This document shows, piece by piece, positions 23,912 to 37,699 of a stretch of DNA of 64,000 bases. The notes below the pieces were generated by a model. The model saw nothing but the letters and a program-made list of their open reading frames with translations. It searched no databases and was not told the origin of the DNA. How positions within the stretch are numbered: position 1 is the stretch's first letter; every line of letters starts with the position of its first letter. Origin of the DNA: Salticus scenicus (taxonomy: Eukaryota; Arthropoda; Arachnida; Araneae; Salticidae); NCBI GenBank assembly GCA_963930645.1, contig CAWVNO010001215.1, positions 310,001 through 374,000 of the forward strand. The letters run 5' to 3'. Both the position numbers and the translations under genes were made by a program.

Positions 23912-25093
23912 TTGCTTTGGAATCGACTTTTGAAAATGAGAGGGCGTAAAATTCGCCCAAAAAATTTGGCGACGATATTGAGCACATGCCTTCATAAAAG
24001 GGCTCTCCTGGCCAAATGGTTTAACTTTGGCAGGTCCCTGCTGTTCTGTTATGAAAGTAGACTTCGTGGGGCAGATTCTGGAAGTGATTGCGATCGCAAA
24101 GCTCTATTAGTTGCTTTGGAATCGGCTTTTGAAAAAAATTCTGTGAAAATCGCAAAAATTTTGGGTATCGAAATCGGGCAAAGTCTCCATAAAAGGGCTC
24201 TCCTGGCTAAATGGTTTAACTTTGGCAGGTCCCTGCTGTTCTGTTATGAAACTAGAATATCTTTTGCAGATTCTGGAAGTGATTGCGATCGCAAAGCTCT
24301 ATTAGTTGCTTTGGAATCGACTTTTGAAAATGAGAGGGCGTAAAATTCGCCCAAAAAATTTGGCGACGATATTGAGCACATGCCTTCATAAAAGGGCTCT
24401 CCTGGCCAAATGGTTTAACTTTGGCAGGTCCCTGCTGTTCTGTTATGAAAGTAGACTTCGTGGGGCAGATTCTGGAAGTGATTGCGATCGCAAAGCTCTA
24501 TTAGTTGCTTTGGAATCGGCTTTTGAAAAAAATTCTGTGAAAATCGCAAAAATTTTGGGTATCGAAATCGGGCAAAGTCTCCATAAAAGGGCTCTCCTGG
24601 CCAAATGGTTTAACTTTGGCAGGTCCCTGCTGTTCTGTTATGAAACTAGAATATCTTTTGCAGATTCTGGAAGTGATTGCGATCGCAAAGCTCTATTAGT
24701 TGCTTTGGAATCGACTTTTAAAAATGAGAGGGCGTAAAATTCGCCCAAAAAATTTGGCGACGATATTGAGCACATGCCTTCATAAAAGGGCTCTCCTGGC
24801 CAAATGGTTTAACTTTGGCAGGTCCCTGCTGTTCTGTTATGAAAGTAGACTTCGTGGGGCAGATTCTGGAAGTGATTGCGATCGCAAAGCTCTATTAGTT
24901 GCTTTGGAATCGGCTTTTGAAAAAAATTCTGTGAAAATCGCAAAAATTTTGGGTATCGAAATCGGGCAAAGTCTCCATAAAAGGGCTCTCCTGGCCAAAT
25001 GGTTTAACTTTGGCAGGTCCCTGCTGTTCTGTTATGAAACTAGAATATCTTTTGCAGATTCTGGAAGTGATTGCGATCGCAAAGCTCTATTAG

Positions 25094-26274
25094 TTGCTTT
25101 GGAATCGACTTTTGAAAATGAGAGGGCGTAAAATTCGCCCAAAAAATTTGGCGACGATATTGAGCACATGCCTTCATAAAAGGGCTCTCCTGGCCAAATG
25201 GTTTAACTTTGGCAGGTCCCTGCTGTTCTGTTATGAAGTAGACTTCGTGGGGCAGATTCTGGAAGTGATTGCGATCGCAAAGCTCTATTAGTTGCTTTGG
25301 AATCGGCTTTTGAAAAAAATTCTGTGAAAATCGCAAAAATTTTGGGTATCGAAATCGGGCAAAGTCTCCATAAAAGGGCTCTCGTGGCCAAATGGTTTAA
25401 CTTTGGCAGGTCCCTGCTGTTCTGTTATGAAACTAGAATATCTTTTGCAGATTCTGGAAGTGATTGCGATCGCAAAGCTCTATTAGTTGCTTTGGAATCG
25501 ACTTTTGAAAATGAGAGGGCGTAAAATTCGCCCAAAAAATTTGGCGACGATATTGAGCACATGCCTTCATAAAAGGGCTCTCCTGGCCAAATGGTTTAAC
25601 TTTGGCAGGTCCCTGCTGTTCTGTTATGAAAGTAGACTTCGTGGGGCAGATTCTGGAAGTGATTGCGATCGCAAAGCTCTATTAGTTGCTTTGGAATCGG
25701 CTTTTGAAAAAAATTCTGCGAAAATCGCAAAAATTTTGGGTATCGAAATCGGGCAAAGTCTCCATAAAAGGGCTCTCCTGGCCAAATGGTTTAACTTTGG
25801 CAGGTCCCTGCTGTTCTGTTATGAAACTAGAATATCTTTTGCAGATTCTGGAAGTGATTGCGATCGCAAAGCTCTATTAGTTGCTTTGGAATCGACTTTT
25901 GAAAATGAGAGGGCGTAAAATTCGCCCAAAAAATTTGGCGACGATGTTGAGCACATGCCTTCATAAAAGGGCTCTCCTGGCCAAATGGTTTAACTTTGGC
26001 AGGTCCCTGCTGTTCTGTTATGAAAGTAGACTTCGTGGGGCAGATTCTGGAAGTGATTGCGATCGCAAAGCTCTATTAGTTGCTTTGGAATCGGCTTTTG
26101 AAAAAAATTCTGTGAAAATCGCAAAAATTTTGGGTATCGAAATCGGGCAAAGTCTCCATAAAAGGGCTCTCCTGGCCAAATGGTTTAACTTTGGCAGGTC
26201 CCTGCTGTTCTGTTATGAAACTAGAATATCTTTTGCAGATTCTGGAAGTGATTGCGATCGCAAAGCTCTATTAG
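25094..26274 (+). repeat. Marked three-dimer block D3, copy 4 of 5
   Basis: Same four ordered changes, with GATGTTG at 25946. Lies inside the first copy of the 6,697-bp duplication. Confidence 0.92.
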
Positions 26275-28064
26275 TTGCTTTGGAATCGACTTTTGAAAAT
26301 GAGAGGGCGTAAAATTCGCCCAAAAAATTTGGCGACGATATTGAGCACATGCCTTCATAAAAGGGCTCTCCTGGCCAAATGGTTTAACTTTGGCAGGTCC
26401 CTGCTGTTCTGTTATGAAAGTAGACTTCGTGGGGCAGATTCTGGAAGTGATTGCGATCGCAAAGCTCTATTAGTTGCTTTGGAATCGGCTTTTGAAAAAA
26501 ATTCTGTGAAAATCGCAAAAATTTTGGGTATCGAAATCGGGCAAAGTCTCCATAAAAGGGCTCTCCTGGCCAAATGGTTTAACTTTGGCAGGTCCCTGCT
26601 GTTCTGTTATGAAACTAGAATATCTTTTGCAGATTCTGGAAGTGATTGCGATCGCAAAGCTCTATTAGTTGCTTTGGAATCGACTTTTGAAAATGAGAGG
26701 GCGTAAAATTCGCCCAAAAAATTTGGCGACGATATTGAGCACATGCCTTCATAAAAGGGCTCTCCTGGCCAAATGGTTTAACTTTGGCAGGTCCCTGCTG
26801 TTCTGTTATGAAAGTAGACTTCGTGGGGCAGATTCTGGAAGTGATTGCGATCGCAAAGCTCTATTAGTTGCTTTGGAATCGGCTTTTGAAAAAAATTCTG
26901 TGAAAATCGCAAAAATTTTGGGTATCGAAATCGGGCAAAGTCTCCATAAAAGGGCTCTCCTGGCCAAATGGTTTAACTTTGGCAGGTCCCTGCTGTTCTG
27001 TTATGAAACTAGAATATCTTTTGCAGATTCTGGAAGTGATTGCGATCGCAAAGCTCTATTAGTTGCTTTGGAATCGACTTTTGAAAATGAGAGGGCGTAA
27101 AATTCGCCCAAAAAATTTGGCGACGATATTGAGCACATGCCTTCATAAAAGGGCTCTCCTGGCCAAATGGTTTAACTTTGGCAGGTCCCTGCTGTTCTGT
27201 TATGAAAGTAGACTTCGTGGGGCAGATTCTGGAAGTGATTGCGATCGCAAAGCTCTATTAGTTGCTTTGGAATCGGCTTTTGAAAAAAATTCTGTGAAAA
27301 TCGCAAAAATTTTGGGTATCGAAATCGGGCAAAGTCTCCATAAAAGGGCTCTCCTGGCCAAATGGTTTAACTTTGGCAGGTCCCTGCTGTTCTGTTATGA
27401 AACTAGAATATCTTTTGCAGATTCTGGAAGTGATTGCGATCGCAAAGCTCTATTAGTTGCTTTGGAATCGACTTTTGAAAATGAGAGGGCGTAAAATTCG
27501 CCAAAAAAATTTGGCGACGATATTGAGCACATGCCTTCATAAAAGGGCTCTCCTGGCCAAATGGTTTAACTTTGGCAGGTCCCTGCTGTTCTGTTATGAA
27601 AGTAGACTTCGTGGGGCAGATTCTGGAAGTGATTGCGATCGCAAAGCTCTATTAGTTGCTTTGGAATCGGCTTTTGAAAAAAATTCTGTGAAAATCGCAA
27701 AAATTTTGGGTATCGAAATCGGGCAAAGTCTCCATAAAAGGGCTCTCCTGGCCAAATGGTTTAACTTTGGCAGGTCCCTGCTGTTCTGTTATGAAACTAG
27801 AATATCTTTTGCAGATTCTGGAAGTGATTGCGATCGCAAAGCTCTATTAGTTGCTTTGGAATCGACTTTTGAAAATGAGAGGGCGTAAAATTCGCCCAAA
27901 AAATTTGGCGACGATATTGAGCACATGCCTTCATAAAAGGGCTCTCCTGGCCAAATGGTTTAACTTTGGCAGGTCCCTGCTGTTCTGTTATGAAAGTAGA
28001 CTTCGTGGGGCAGATTCTGGAAGTGATTGCGATCGCAAAGCTCTATTAGTTGCTTTGGAATCGG

Positions 28065-28641
28065 GTTTTGAAAAAAATTCTGTGAAAATCGCAAAAATTT
28101 TGGGTATCGAAATCGGGCAAAGTCTCCATAAAAGGGCTCTCCTGGCCAAATGGTTAAACTTTGGCAGGTCCCTGCTGTTCTTTTATGAAACTAGAATATC
28201 TTTTGCAGATTCTGGAAGTGATTGCGATCGCAAAGCTCTATTAGTTGCTTTGGAATCGACTTTTGAAACTGAGAGGGCGTAAAATTCGCCCAAAAAATTT
28301 GGCGACGATATTGAGCACATGCCTTCATAAAAGGGCTCTCCTGGCCAAATGGTTTAACTTTGGCAGGTCCCTGCTGTTCTGTTATGAAAGTAGACTTCGT
28401 GGGGCAGATTCTGGAAGTGATTGCGATCGCAAAGCTCTATTAGTTGCTTTGGAATCGGCTTTTGAAAAAAATTCTGTGAAAATCGCAAAAATTTTGGGTA
28501 TCGAAATCGGGCAAAGTCTCCATAAAAGGGCTCTCCTGGCCAAATGGTTTAACTTTGGCAGGTCCCTGCTGTTCTGTTATGAAACTAGAATATCTTTTGC
28601 AGATTCTGGAAGTGATTGCGATCGCAAAGCTCTATTAGTGT
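28065..28641 (+). repeat. Dimers with clustered substitutions
   Basis: Within 577 bp are C to G (28065), T to A (28156), G to T (28182), A to C (28269) and GT for TG (28640-28641). The same set appears at +6697 (34762-35338). Elsewhere adjacent dimers usually carry zero to two changes. Confidence 0.85.
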
Positions 28642-31002
28642 CTTTGGAATCGACTTTTGAAAATGAGAGGGCGTAAAATTCGCCCAAAAAATTTGGCAAC
28701 GATATTGAGCACATGCCTTCATAAAAGGGCTCTCCTGGCCAAATGGTTTAACTTTGGCAGGTCCCTGCTGTTCTGTTATGAAAGTAGACTTCGTGGGGCA
28801 GATTCTGGAAGTGATTGCGATCGCAAAGCTCTATTAGTTGCTTTGGAATCGGCTTTTGAAAAAAATTCTGTGAAAATCGCAAAAATTTTGGGTATCGAAA
28901 TCGGGCAAAGTCTCCATAAAAGGGCTCTCCTGGCCAAATGGTTTAACTTTGGCAGGTCCCTGCTGTTCTGTTATGAAACTAGAATATCTTTTGCAGATTC
29001 TGGAAGTGATTGCGATCGCAAAGCTCTATTAGTTGCTTTGGAATCGACTTTTGAAAATGAGAGGGCGTAAAATTCGCCCAAAAAATTTGGCGACGATATT
29101 GAGCACATGCCTTCATAAAAGGGCTCTCCTGGCCAAATGGTTTAACTTTGGCAGGTCCCTGCTGTTCTGTTATGAAAGTAGACTTCGTGGGGCAGATTCT
29201 GGAAGTGATTGCGATCGCAAAGCTCTATTAGTTGCTTTGGAATCGGCTTTTGAAAAAAATTCTGTGAAAATCGCAAAAATTTTGGGTATCGGAATCGGGC
29301 AAAGTCTCCATAAAAGGGCTCTCCTGGCCAAATGGTTTAACTTTGGCAGGTCCCTGCTGTTCTGTTATGAAACTAGAATATCTTTTGCAGATTCTGGAAG
29401 TGATTGCGATCGCAAAGCTCTATTAGTTGCTTTGGAATCGACTTTTGAAAATGAGAGGGCGTAAAATTCGCCCAAAAAATTTGGCGACGATATTGAGCAC
29501 ATGCCTTCATAAAAGGGCTCTCCTGGCCAAATGGTTTAACTTTGGCAGGTCCCTGCTGTTCTGTTATGAAAGTAGACTTCGTGGGGCAGATTCTGGAAGT
29601 GATTGCGATCGCAAAGCTCTATTAGTTGCTTTGGAATCGGCTTTTGAAAAAAATTCTGTGAAAATCGCAAAAATTTTGGGTATCGAAATCGGGCAAAGTC
29701 TCCATAAAAGGGCTCTCCTGGCCAAATGGTTTGACTTTGGCAGGTCCCTGCTGTTCTGTTATGAAACTAGAATATCTTTTGCAGATTCTGGAAGTGATTG
29801 CGATCGCAAAGCTCTATTAGTTGCTTTGGAATCGACTTTTGAAAATGAGAGGGCGTAAAATTCGCCCAAAAAATTTGGCGACGATATTGAGCACATGCCT
29901 TCATAAAAGGGCTCTCCTGGCCAAATGGTTTAACTTTGGCAGGTCCCTGCTGTTCTGTTATGAAAGTAGACTTCGTGGGGCAGATTCTGGAAGTGATTGC
30001 GATCGCAAAGCTCTATTAGTTGCTTTGGAATCGGCTTTTGAAAAAAATTCTGCGAAAATCGCAAAAATTTTGGGTATCGGAATCGGGCAAAGTCTCCATA
30101 AAAGGGCTCTCCTGGCCAAATGGTTTAACTTTGGCAGGTCCCTGCTGTTCTGTTATGAAACTAGAATATCTTTTGCAGATTCTGGAAGTGATTGCGATCG
30201 CAAAGCTCTATTAGTTGCTTTGGAATCGACTTTTGAAAATGAGAGGGCGTAAAATTCGCCCAAAAAATTTGGCGACGATATTGAGCACATGCCTTCAAAA
30301 AAGGGCTCTCCTGGCCAAATGGTTTAACTTTGGCAGGTCCCTGCTGTTCTGTTATGAAAGTAGACTTCGTGGGGCAGATTCTGGAAGTGATTGCGATCGC
30401 AAAGCTCTATTAGTTGCTTTGGAATCGGCTTTTGAAAAAAATTCTGTGAAAATCGCAAAAATTTTGGGTATCGGAATCGGGCAAAGTCTCCATAAAAGGG
30501 CTCTCCTGGCCAAATGGTTTAACTTTGGCAGGTCCCTGCTGTTCTGTTATGAAACTAGAATATCTTTTGCAGATTCTGGAAGTGATTGCGATCGCAAAGC
30601 TCTATTAGTTGCTTTGGAATCGACTTTTGAAAATGAGAGGGCGTAAAATTCGCCCAAAAAATTTGGCGACGATATTGAGCACATGCCTTCATAAAAGGGC
30701 TCTCCTGGCCAAATGGTTTAACTTTGGCAGGTCCCTGCTGTTCTGTTATGAAAGTAGACTTCGTGGGGCAGATTCTGGAAGTGATTGCGATCGCAAAGCT
30801 CTATTAGTTGCTTTGGAATCGGCTTTTGAAAAAAATTCTGTGAAAATCGCAAAAATTTTGGGTATCGGAATCGGGCAAATTCTCCATAAAAGGGCTCTCC
30901 TGGCCAAATGGTTTAACTTTGGCAGGTCCCTGCTGTTCTGTTATGAAACTAGAATATCTTTTGCAGATTCTGGAAGTGATTGCGATCGCAAAGCTCTATT
31001 AG

Positions 31003-34000
31003 TTGCTTTGGAATCGACTTTTGAAAATGAGAGGGCGTAAAATTCGCCCAAAAAATTTGGCGACGATATTGAGCACATGCCTTCATAAAAGGGCTCTCCT
31101 GGCCAAATGGTTTAACTTTGGCAGGTCCCTGCTGTTCTGTTATGAAAGTAGACTTCGTGGGGCAGATTCTGGAAGTGATTGCGATCGCAAAGCTCTATTA
31201 GTTGCTTTGGAATCGGCTTTTGAAAAAAATTCTGTGAAAATCGCAAAAATTTTGGGTATCGAAATCGGGCAAAGTCTCCATAAAAGGGCTCTCCTGGCCA
31301 AATGGTTTAACTTTGGCAGGTCCCTGCTGTTCTGTTATGAAACTAGAATATCTTTTGCAGATTCTGGAAGTGATTGCGATCGCAAAGCTCTATTAGTTGC
31401 TTTGGAATCGACTTTTAAAAATGAGAGGGCGTAAAATTCGCCCAAAAAATTTGGCGACGATATTGAGCACATGCCTTCATAAAAGGGCTCTCCTGGCCAA
31501 ATGGTTTAACTTTGGCAGGTCCCTGCTGTTCTGTTATGAAAGTAGACTTCGTGGGGCAGATTCTGGAAGTGATTGCGATCGCAAAGCTCTATTAGTTGCT
31601 TTGGAATCGGCTTTTGAAAAAAATTCTGTGAAAATCGCAAAAATTTTGGGTATCGAAATCGGGCAAAGTCTCCATAAAAGGGCTCTCCTGGCCAAATGGT
31701 TTAACTTTGGCAGGTCCCTGCTGTTCTGTTATGAAACTAGAATATCTTTTGCAGATTCTGGAAGTGATTGCGATCGCAAAGCTCTATTAGTTGCTTTGGA
31801 ATCGACTTTTGAAAATGAGAGGGCGTAAAATTCGCCCAAAAAATTTGGCGACGATATTGAGCACATGCCTTCATAAAAGGGCTCTCCTGGCCAAATGGTT
31901 TAACTTTGGCAGGTCCCTGCTGTTCTGTTATGAAGTAGACTTCGTGGGGCAGATTCTGGAAGTGATTGCGATCGCAAAGCTCTATTAGTTGCTTTGGAAT
32001 CGGCTTTTGAAAAAAATTCTGTGAAAATCGCAAAAATTTTGGGTATCGAAATCGGGCAAAGTCTCCATAAAAGGGCTCTCGTGGCCAAATGGTTTAACTT
32101 TGGCAGGTCCCTGCTGTTCTGTTATGAAACTAGAATATCTTTTGCAGATTCTGGAAGTGATTGCGATCGCAAAGCTCTATTAGTTGCTTTGGAATCGACT
32201 TTTGAAAATGAGAGGGCGTAAAATTCGCCCAAAAAATTTGGCGACGATATTGAGCACATGCCTTCATAAAAGGGCTCTCCTGGCCAAATGGTTTAACTTT
32301 GGCAGGTCCCTGCTGTTCTGTTATGAAAGTAGACTTCGTGGGGCAGATTCTGGAAGTGATTGCGATCGCAAAGCTCTATTAGTTGCTTTGGAATCGGCTT
32401 TTGAAAAAAATTCTGCGAAAATCGCAAAAATTTTGGGTATCGAAATCGGGCAAAGTCTCCATAAAAGGGCTCTCCTGGCCAAATGGTTTAACTTTGGCAG
32501 GTCCCTGCTGTTCTGTTATGAAACTAGAATATCTTTTGCAGATTCTGGAAGTGATTGCGATCGCAAAGCTCTATTAGTTGCTTTGGAATCGACTTTTGAA
32601 AATGAGAGGGCGTAAAATTCGCCCAAAAAATTTGGCGACGATGTTGAGCACATGCCTTCATAAAAGGGCTCTCCTGGCCAAATGGTTTAACTTTGGCAGG
32701 TCCCTGCTGTTCTGTTATGAAAGTAGACTTCGTGGGGCAGATTCTGGAAGTGATTGCGATCGCAAAGCTCTATTAGTTGCTTTGGAATCGGCTTTTGAAA
32801 AAAATTCTGTGAAAATCGCAAAAATTTTGGGTATCGAAATCGGGCAAAGTCTCCATAAAAGGGCTCTCCTGGCCAAATGGTTTAACTTTGGCAGGTCCCT
32901 GCTGTTCTGTTATGAAACTAGAATATCTTTTGCAGATTCTGGAAGTGATTGCGATCGCAAAGCTCTATTAGTTGCTTTGGAATCGACTTTTGAAAATGAG
33001 AGGGCGTAAAATTCGCCCAAAAAATTTGGCGACGATATTGAGCACATGCCTTCATAAAAGGGCTCTCCTGGCCAAATGGTTTAACTTTGGCAGGTCCCTG
33101 CTGTTCTGTTATGAAAGTAGACTTCGTGGGGCAGATTCTGGAAGTGATTGCGATCGCAAAGCTCTATTAGTTGCTTTGGAATCGGCTTTTGAAAAAAATT
33201 CTGTGAAAATCGCAAAAATTTTGGGTATCGAAATCGGGCAAAGTCTCCATAAAAGGGATCTCCTGGCCAAATGGTTTAACTTTGGCAGGTCCCTGCTGTT
33301 CTGTTATGAAACTAGAATATCTTTTGCAGATTCTGGAAGTGATTGCGATCGCAAAGCTCTATTAGTTGCTTTGGAATCGACTTTTGAAAATGAGAGGGCG
33401 TAAAATTCGCCCAAAAAATTTGGCGACGATATTGAGCACATGCCTTCATAAAAGGGCTCTCCTGGCCAAATGGTTTAACTTTGGCAGGTCCCTGCTGTTC
33501 TGTTATGAAAGTAGACTTCGTGGGGCAGATTCTGGAAGTGATTGCGATCGCAAAGCTCTATTAGTTGCTTTGGAATCGGCTTTTGAAAAAAATTCTGTGA
33601 AAATCGCAAAAATTTTGGGTATCGAAATCGGGCAAAGTCTCCATAAAAGGGCTCTCCTGGCCAAATGGTTTAACTTTGGCAGGTCCCTGCTGTTCTGTTA
33701 TGAAACTAGAATATCTTTTGCAGATTCTGGAAGTGATTGCGATCGCAAAGCTCTATTAGTTGCTTTGGAATCGACTTTTGAAAATGAGAGGGCGTAAAAT
33801 TCGCCCAAAAAATTTGGCGACGATATTGAGCACATGCCTTCATAAAAGGGCTCTCCTGGCCAAATGGTTTAACTTTGGCAGGTCCCTGCTGTTCTGTTAT
33901 GAAAGTAGACTTCGTGGGGCAGATTCTGGAAGTGATTGCGATCGCAAAGCTCTATTAGTTGCTTTGGAATCGGCTTTTGAAAAAAATTCTGTGAAAATCG

Positions 34001-37000
34001 CAAAAATTTTGGGTATCGAAATCGGGCAAAGTCTCCATAAAAGGGCTCTCCTGGCCAAATGGTTTAACTTTGGCAGGTCCCTGCTGTTCTGTTATGAAAC
34101 TAGAATATCTTTTGCAGATTCTGGAAGTGATTGCGATCGCAAAGCTCTATTAGTTGCTTTGGAATCGACTTTTGAAAATGAGAGGGCGTAAAATTCGCCA
34201 AAAAAATTTGGCGACGATATTGAGCACATGCCTTCATAAAAGGGCTCTCCTGGCCAAATGGTTTAACTTTGGCAGGTCCCTGCTGTTCTGTTATGAAAGT
34301 AGACTTCGTGGGGCAGATTCTGGAAGTGATTGCGATCGCAAAGCTCTATTAGTTGCTTTGGAATCGGCTTTTGAAAAAAATTCTGTGAAAATCGCAAAAA
34401 TTTTGGGTATCGAAATCGGGCAAAGTCTCCATAAAAGGGCTCTCCTGGCCAAATGGTTTAACTTTGGCAGGTCCCTGCTGTTCTGTTATGAAACTAGAAT
34501 ATCTTTTGCAGATTCTGGAAGTGATTGCGATCGCAAAGCTCTATTAGTTGCTTTGGAATCGACTTTTGAAAATGAGAGGGCGTAAAATTCGCCCAAAAAA
34601 TTTGGCGACGATATTGAGCACATGCCTTCATAAAAGGGCTCTCCTGGCCAAATGGTTTAACTTTGGCAGGTCCCTGCTGTTCTGTTATGAAAGTAGACTT
34701 CGTGGGGCAGATTCTGGAAGTGATTGCGATCGCAAAGCTCTATTAGTTGCTTTGGAATCGGGTTTTGAAAAAAATTCTGTGAAAATCGCAAAAATTTTGG
34801 GTATCGAAATCGGGCAAAGTCTCCATAAAAGGGCTCTCCTGGCCAAATGGTTAAACTTTGGCAGGTCCCTGCTGTTCTTTTATGAAACTAGAATATCTTT
34901 TGCAGATTCTGGAAGTGATTGCGATCGCAAAGCTCTATTAGTTGCTTTGGAATCGACTTTTGAAACTGAGAGGGCGTAAAATTCGCCCAAAAAATTTGGC
35001 GACGATATTGAGCACATGCCTTCATAAAAGGGCTCTCCTGGCCAAATGGTTTAACTTTGGCAGGTCCCTGCTGTTCTGTTATGAAAGTAGACTTCGTGGG
35101 GCAGATTCTGGAAGTGATTGCGATCGCAAAGCTCTATTAGTTGCTTTGGAATCGGCTTTTGAAAAAAATTCTGTGAAAATCGCAAAAATTTTGGGTATCG
35201 AAATCGGGCAAAGTCTCCATAAAAGGGCTCTCCTGGCCAAATGGTTTAACTTTGGCAGGTCCCTGCTGTTCTGTTATGAAACTAGAATATCTTTTGCAGA
35301 TTCTGGAAGTGATTGCGATCGCAAAGCTCTATTAGTGTCTTTGGAATCGACTTTTGAAAATGAGAGGGCGTAAAATTCGCCCAAAAAATTTGGCAACGAT
35401 ATTGAGCACATGCCTTCATAAAAGGGCTCTCCTGGCCAAATGGTTTAACTTTGGCAGGTCCCTGCTGTTCTGTTATGAAAGTAGACTTCGTGGGGCAGAT
35501 TCTGGAAGTGATTGCGATCGCAAAGCTCTATTAGTTGCTTTGGAATCGGCTTTTGAAAAAAATTCTGTGAAAATCGCAAAAATTTTGGGTATCGAAATCG
35601 GGCAAAGTCTCCATAAAAGGGCTCTCCTGGCCAAATGGTTTAACTTTGGCAGGTCCCTGCTGTTCTGTTATGAAACTAGAATATCTTTTGCAGATTCTGG
35701 AAGTGATTGCGATCGCAAAGCTCTATTAGTTGCTTTGGAATCGACTTTTGAAAATGAGAGGGCGTAAAATTCGCCCAAAAAATTTGGCGACGATATTGAG
35801 CACATGCCTTCATAAAAGGGCTCTCCTGGCCAAATGGTTTAACTTTGGCAGGTCCCTGCTGTTCTGTTATGAAAGTAGACTTCGTGGGGCAGATTCTGGA
35901 AGTGATTGCGATCGCAAAGCTCTATTAGTTGCTTTGGAATCGGCTTTTGAAAAAAATTCTGTGAAAATCGCAAAAATTTTGGGTATCGGAATCGGGCAAA
36001 GTCTCCATAAAAGGGCTCTCCTGGCCAAATGGTTTAACTTTGGCAGGTCCCTGCTGTTCTGTTATGAAACTAGAATATCTTTTGCAGATTCTGGAAGTGA
36101 TTGCGATCGCAAAGCTCTATTAGTTGCTTTGGAATCGACTTTTGAAAATGAGAGGGCGTAAAATTCGCCCAAAAAATTTGGCGACGATATTGAGCACATG
36201 CCTTCATAAAAGGGCTCTCCTGGCCAAATGGTTTAACTTTGGCAGGTCCCTGCTGTTCTGTTATGAAAGTAGACTTCGTGGGGCAGATTCTGGAAGTGAT
36301 TGCGATCGCAAAGCTCTATTAGTTGCTTTGGAATCGGCTTTTGAAAAAAATTCTGTGAAAATCGCAAAAATTTTGGGTATCGAAATCGGGCAAAGTCTCC
36401 ATAAAAGGGCTCTCCTGGCCAAATGGTTTGACTTTGGCAGGTCCCTGCTGTTCTGTTATGAAACTAGAATATCTTTTGCAGATTCTGGAAGTGATTGCGA
36501 TCGCAAAGCTCTATTAGTTGCTTTGGAATCGACTTTTGAAAATGAGAGGGCGTAAAATTCGCCCAAAAAATTTGGCGACGATATTGAGCACATGCCTTCA
36601 TAAAAGGGCTCTCCTGGCCAAATGGTTTAACTTTGGCAGGTCCCTGCTGTTCTGTTATGAAAGTAGACTTCGTGGGGCAGATTCTGGAAGTGATTGCGAT
36701 CGCAAAGCTCTATTAGTTGCTTTGGAATCGGCTTTTGAAAAAAATTCTGCGAAAATCGCAAAAATTTTGGGTATCGGAATCGGGCAAAGTCTCCATAAAA
36801 GGGCTCTCCTGGCCAAATGGTTTAACTTTGGCAGGTCCCTGCTGTTCTGTTATGAAACTAGAATATCTTTTGCAGATTCTGGAAGTGATTGCGATCGCAA
36901 AGCTCTATTAGTTGCTTTGGAATCGACTTTTGAAAATGAGAGGGCGTAAAATTCGCCCAAAAAATTTGGCGACGATATTGAGCACATGCCTTCAAAAAAG

Positions 37001-37699
37001 GGCTCTCCTGGCCAAATGGTTTAACTTTGGCAGGTCCCTGCTGTTCTGTTATGAAAGTAGACTTCGTGGGGCAGATTCTGGAAGTGATTGCGATCGCAAA
37101 GCTCTATTAGTTGCTTTGGAATCGGCTTTTGAAAAAAATTCTGTGAAAATCGCAAAAATTTTGGGTATCGGAATCGGGCAAAGTCTCCATAAAAGGGCTC
37201 TCCTGGCCAAATGGTTTAACTTTGGCAGGTCCCTGCTGTTCTGTTATGAAACTAGAATATCTTTTGCAGATTCTGGAAGTGATTGCGATCGCAAAGCTCT
37301 ATTAGTTGCTTTGGAATCGACTTTTGAAAATGAGAGGGCGTAAAATTCGCCCAAAAAATTTGGCGACGATATTGAGCACATGCCTTCATAAAAGGGCTCT
37401 CCTGGCCAAATGGTTTAACTTTGGCAGGTCCCTGCTGTTCTGTTATGAAAGTAGACTTCGTGGGGCAGATTCTGGAAGTGATTGCGATCGCAAAGCTCTA
37501 TTAGTTGCTTTGGAATCGGCTTTTGAAAAAAATTCTGTGAAAATCGCAAAAATTTTGGGTATCGGAATCGGGCAAATTCTCCATAAAAGGGCTCTCCTGG
37601 CCAAATGGTTTAACTTTGGCAGGTCCCTGCTGTTCTGTTATGAAACTAGAATATCTTTTGCAGATTCTGGAAGTGATTGCGATCGCAAAGCTCTATTAG
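31003..37699 (+). repeat. 6,697-bp tandem block duplication D4, copy 2
   Basis: Same marker order at +6697, for example 31417 and 37577. The only private change I noticed is GGGATCTC near 33258, so the duplication looks recent. A 2-bp-altered A run (TTTTAAAAAAAAATT near 37918) follows just after the block. Confidence 0.94.
31791..32971 (+). repeat. Marked three-dimer block D3, copy 5 of 5
   Basis: Same four ordered changes, with GATGTTG at 32643, exactly 6697 bp from copy 4, so it arose by the larger duplication. Confidence 0.92.

Larger units (their letters stand above)
24306..31002 (+). repeat. 6,697-bp tandem block duplication D4, copy 1
   Basis: Seventeen dimers (17 x 394 minus 1) repeated directly at 31003-37699. 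Ordered markers are TTTTAAAAAT (24720), the D3 block, CGCCAAAAAAA near 27503, a cluster of changes at 28065-28641, CGGAATCGGG near 29291, GGTTTGAC near 29732, CTTCAAAAAAG near 30298, and GGCAAATTC (30880). The exact junction lies between 30880 and 31417. Confidence 0.94.
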
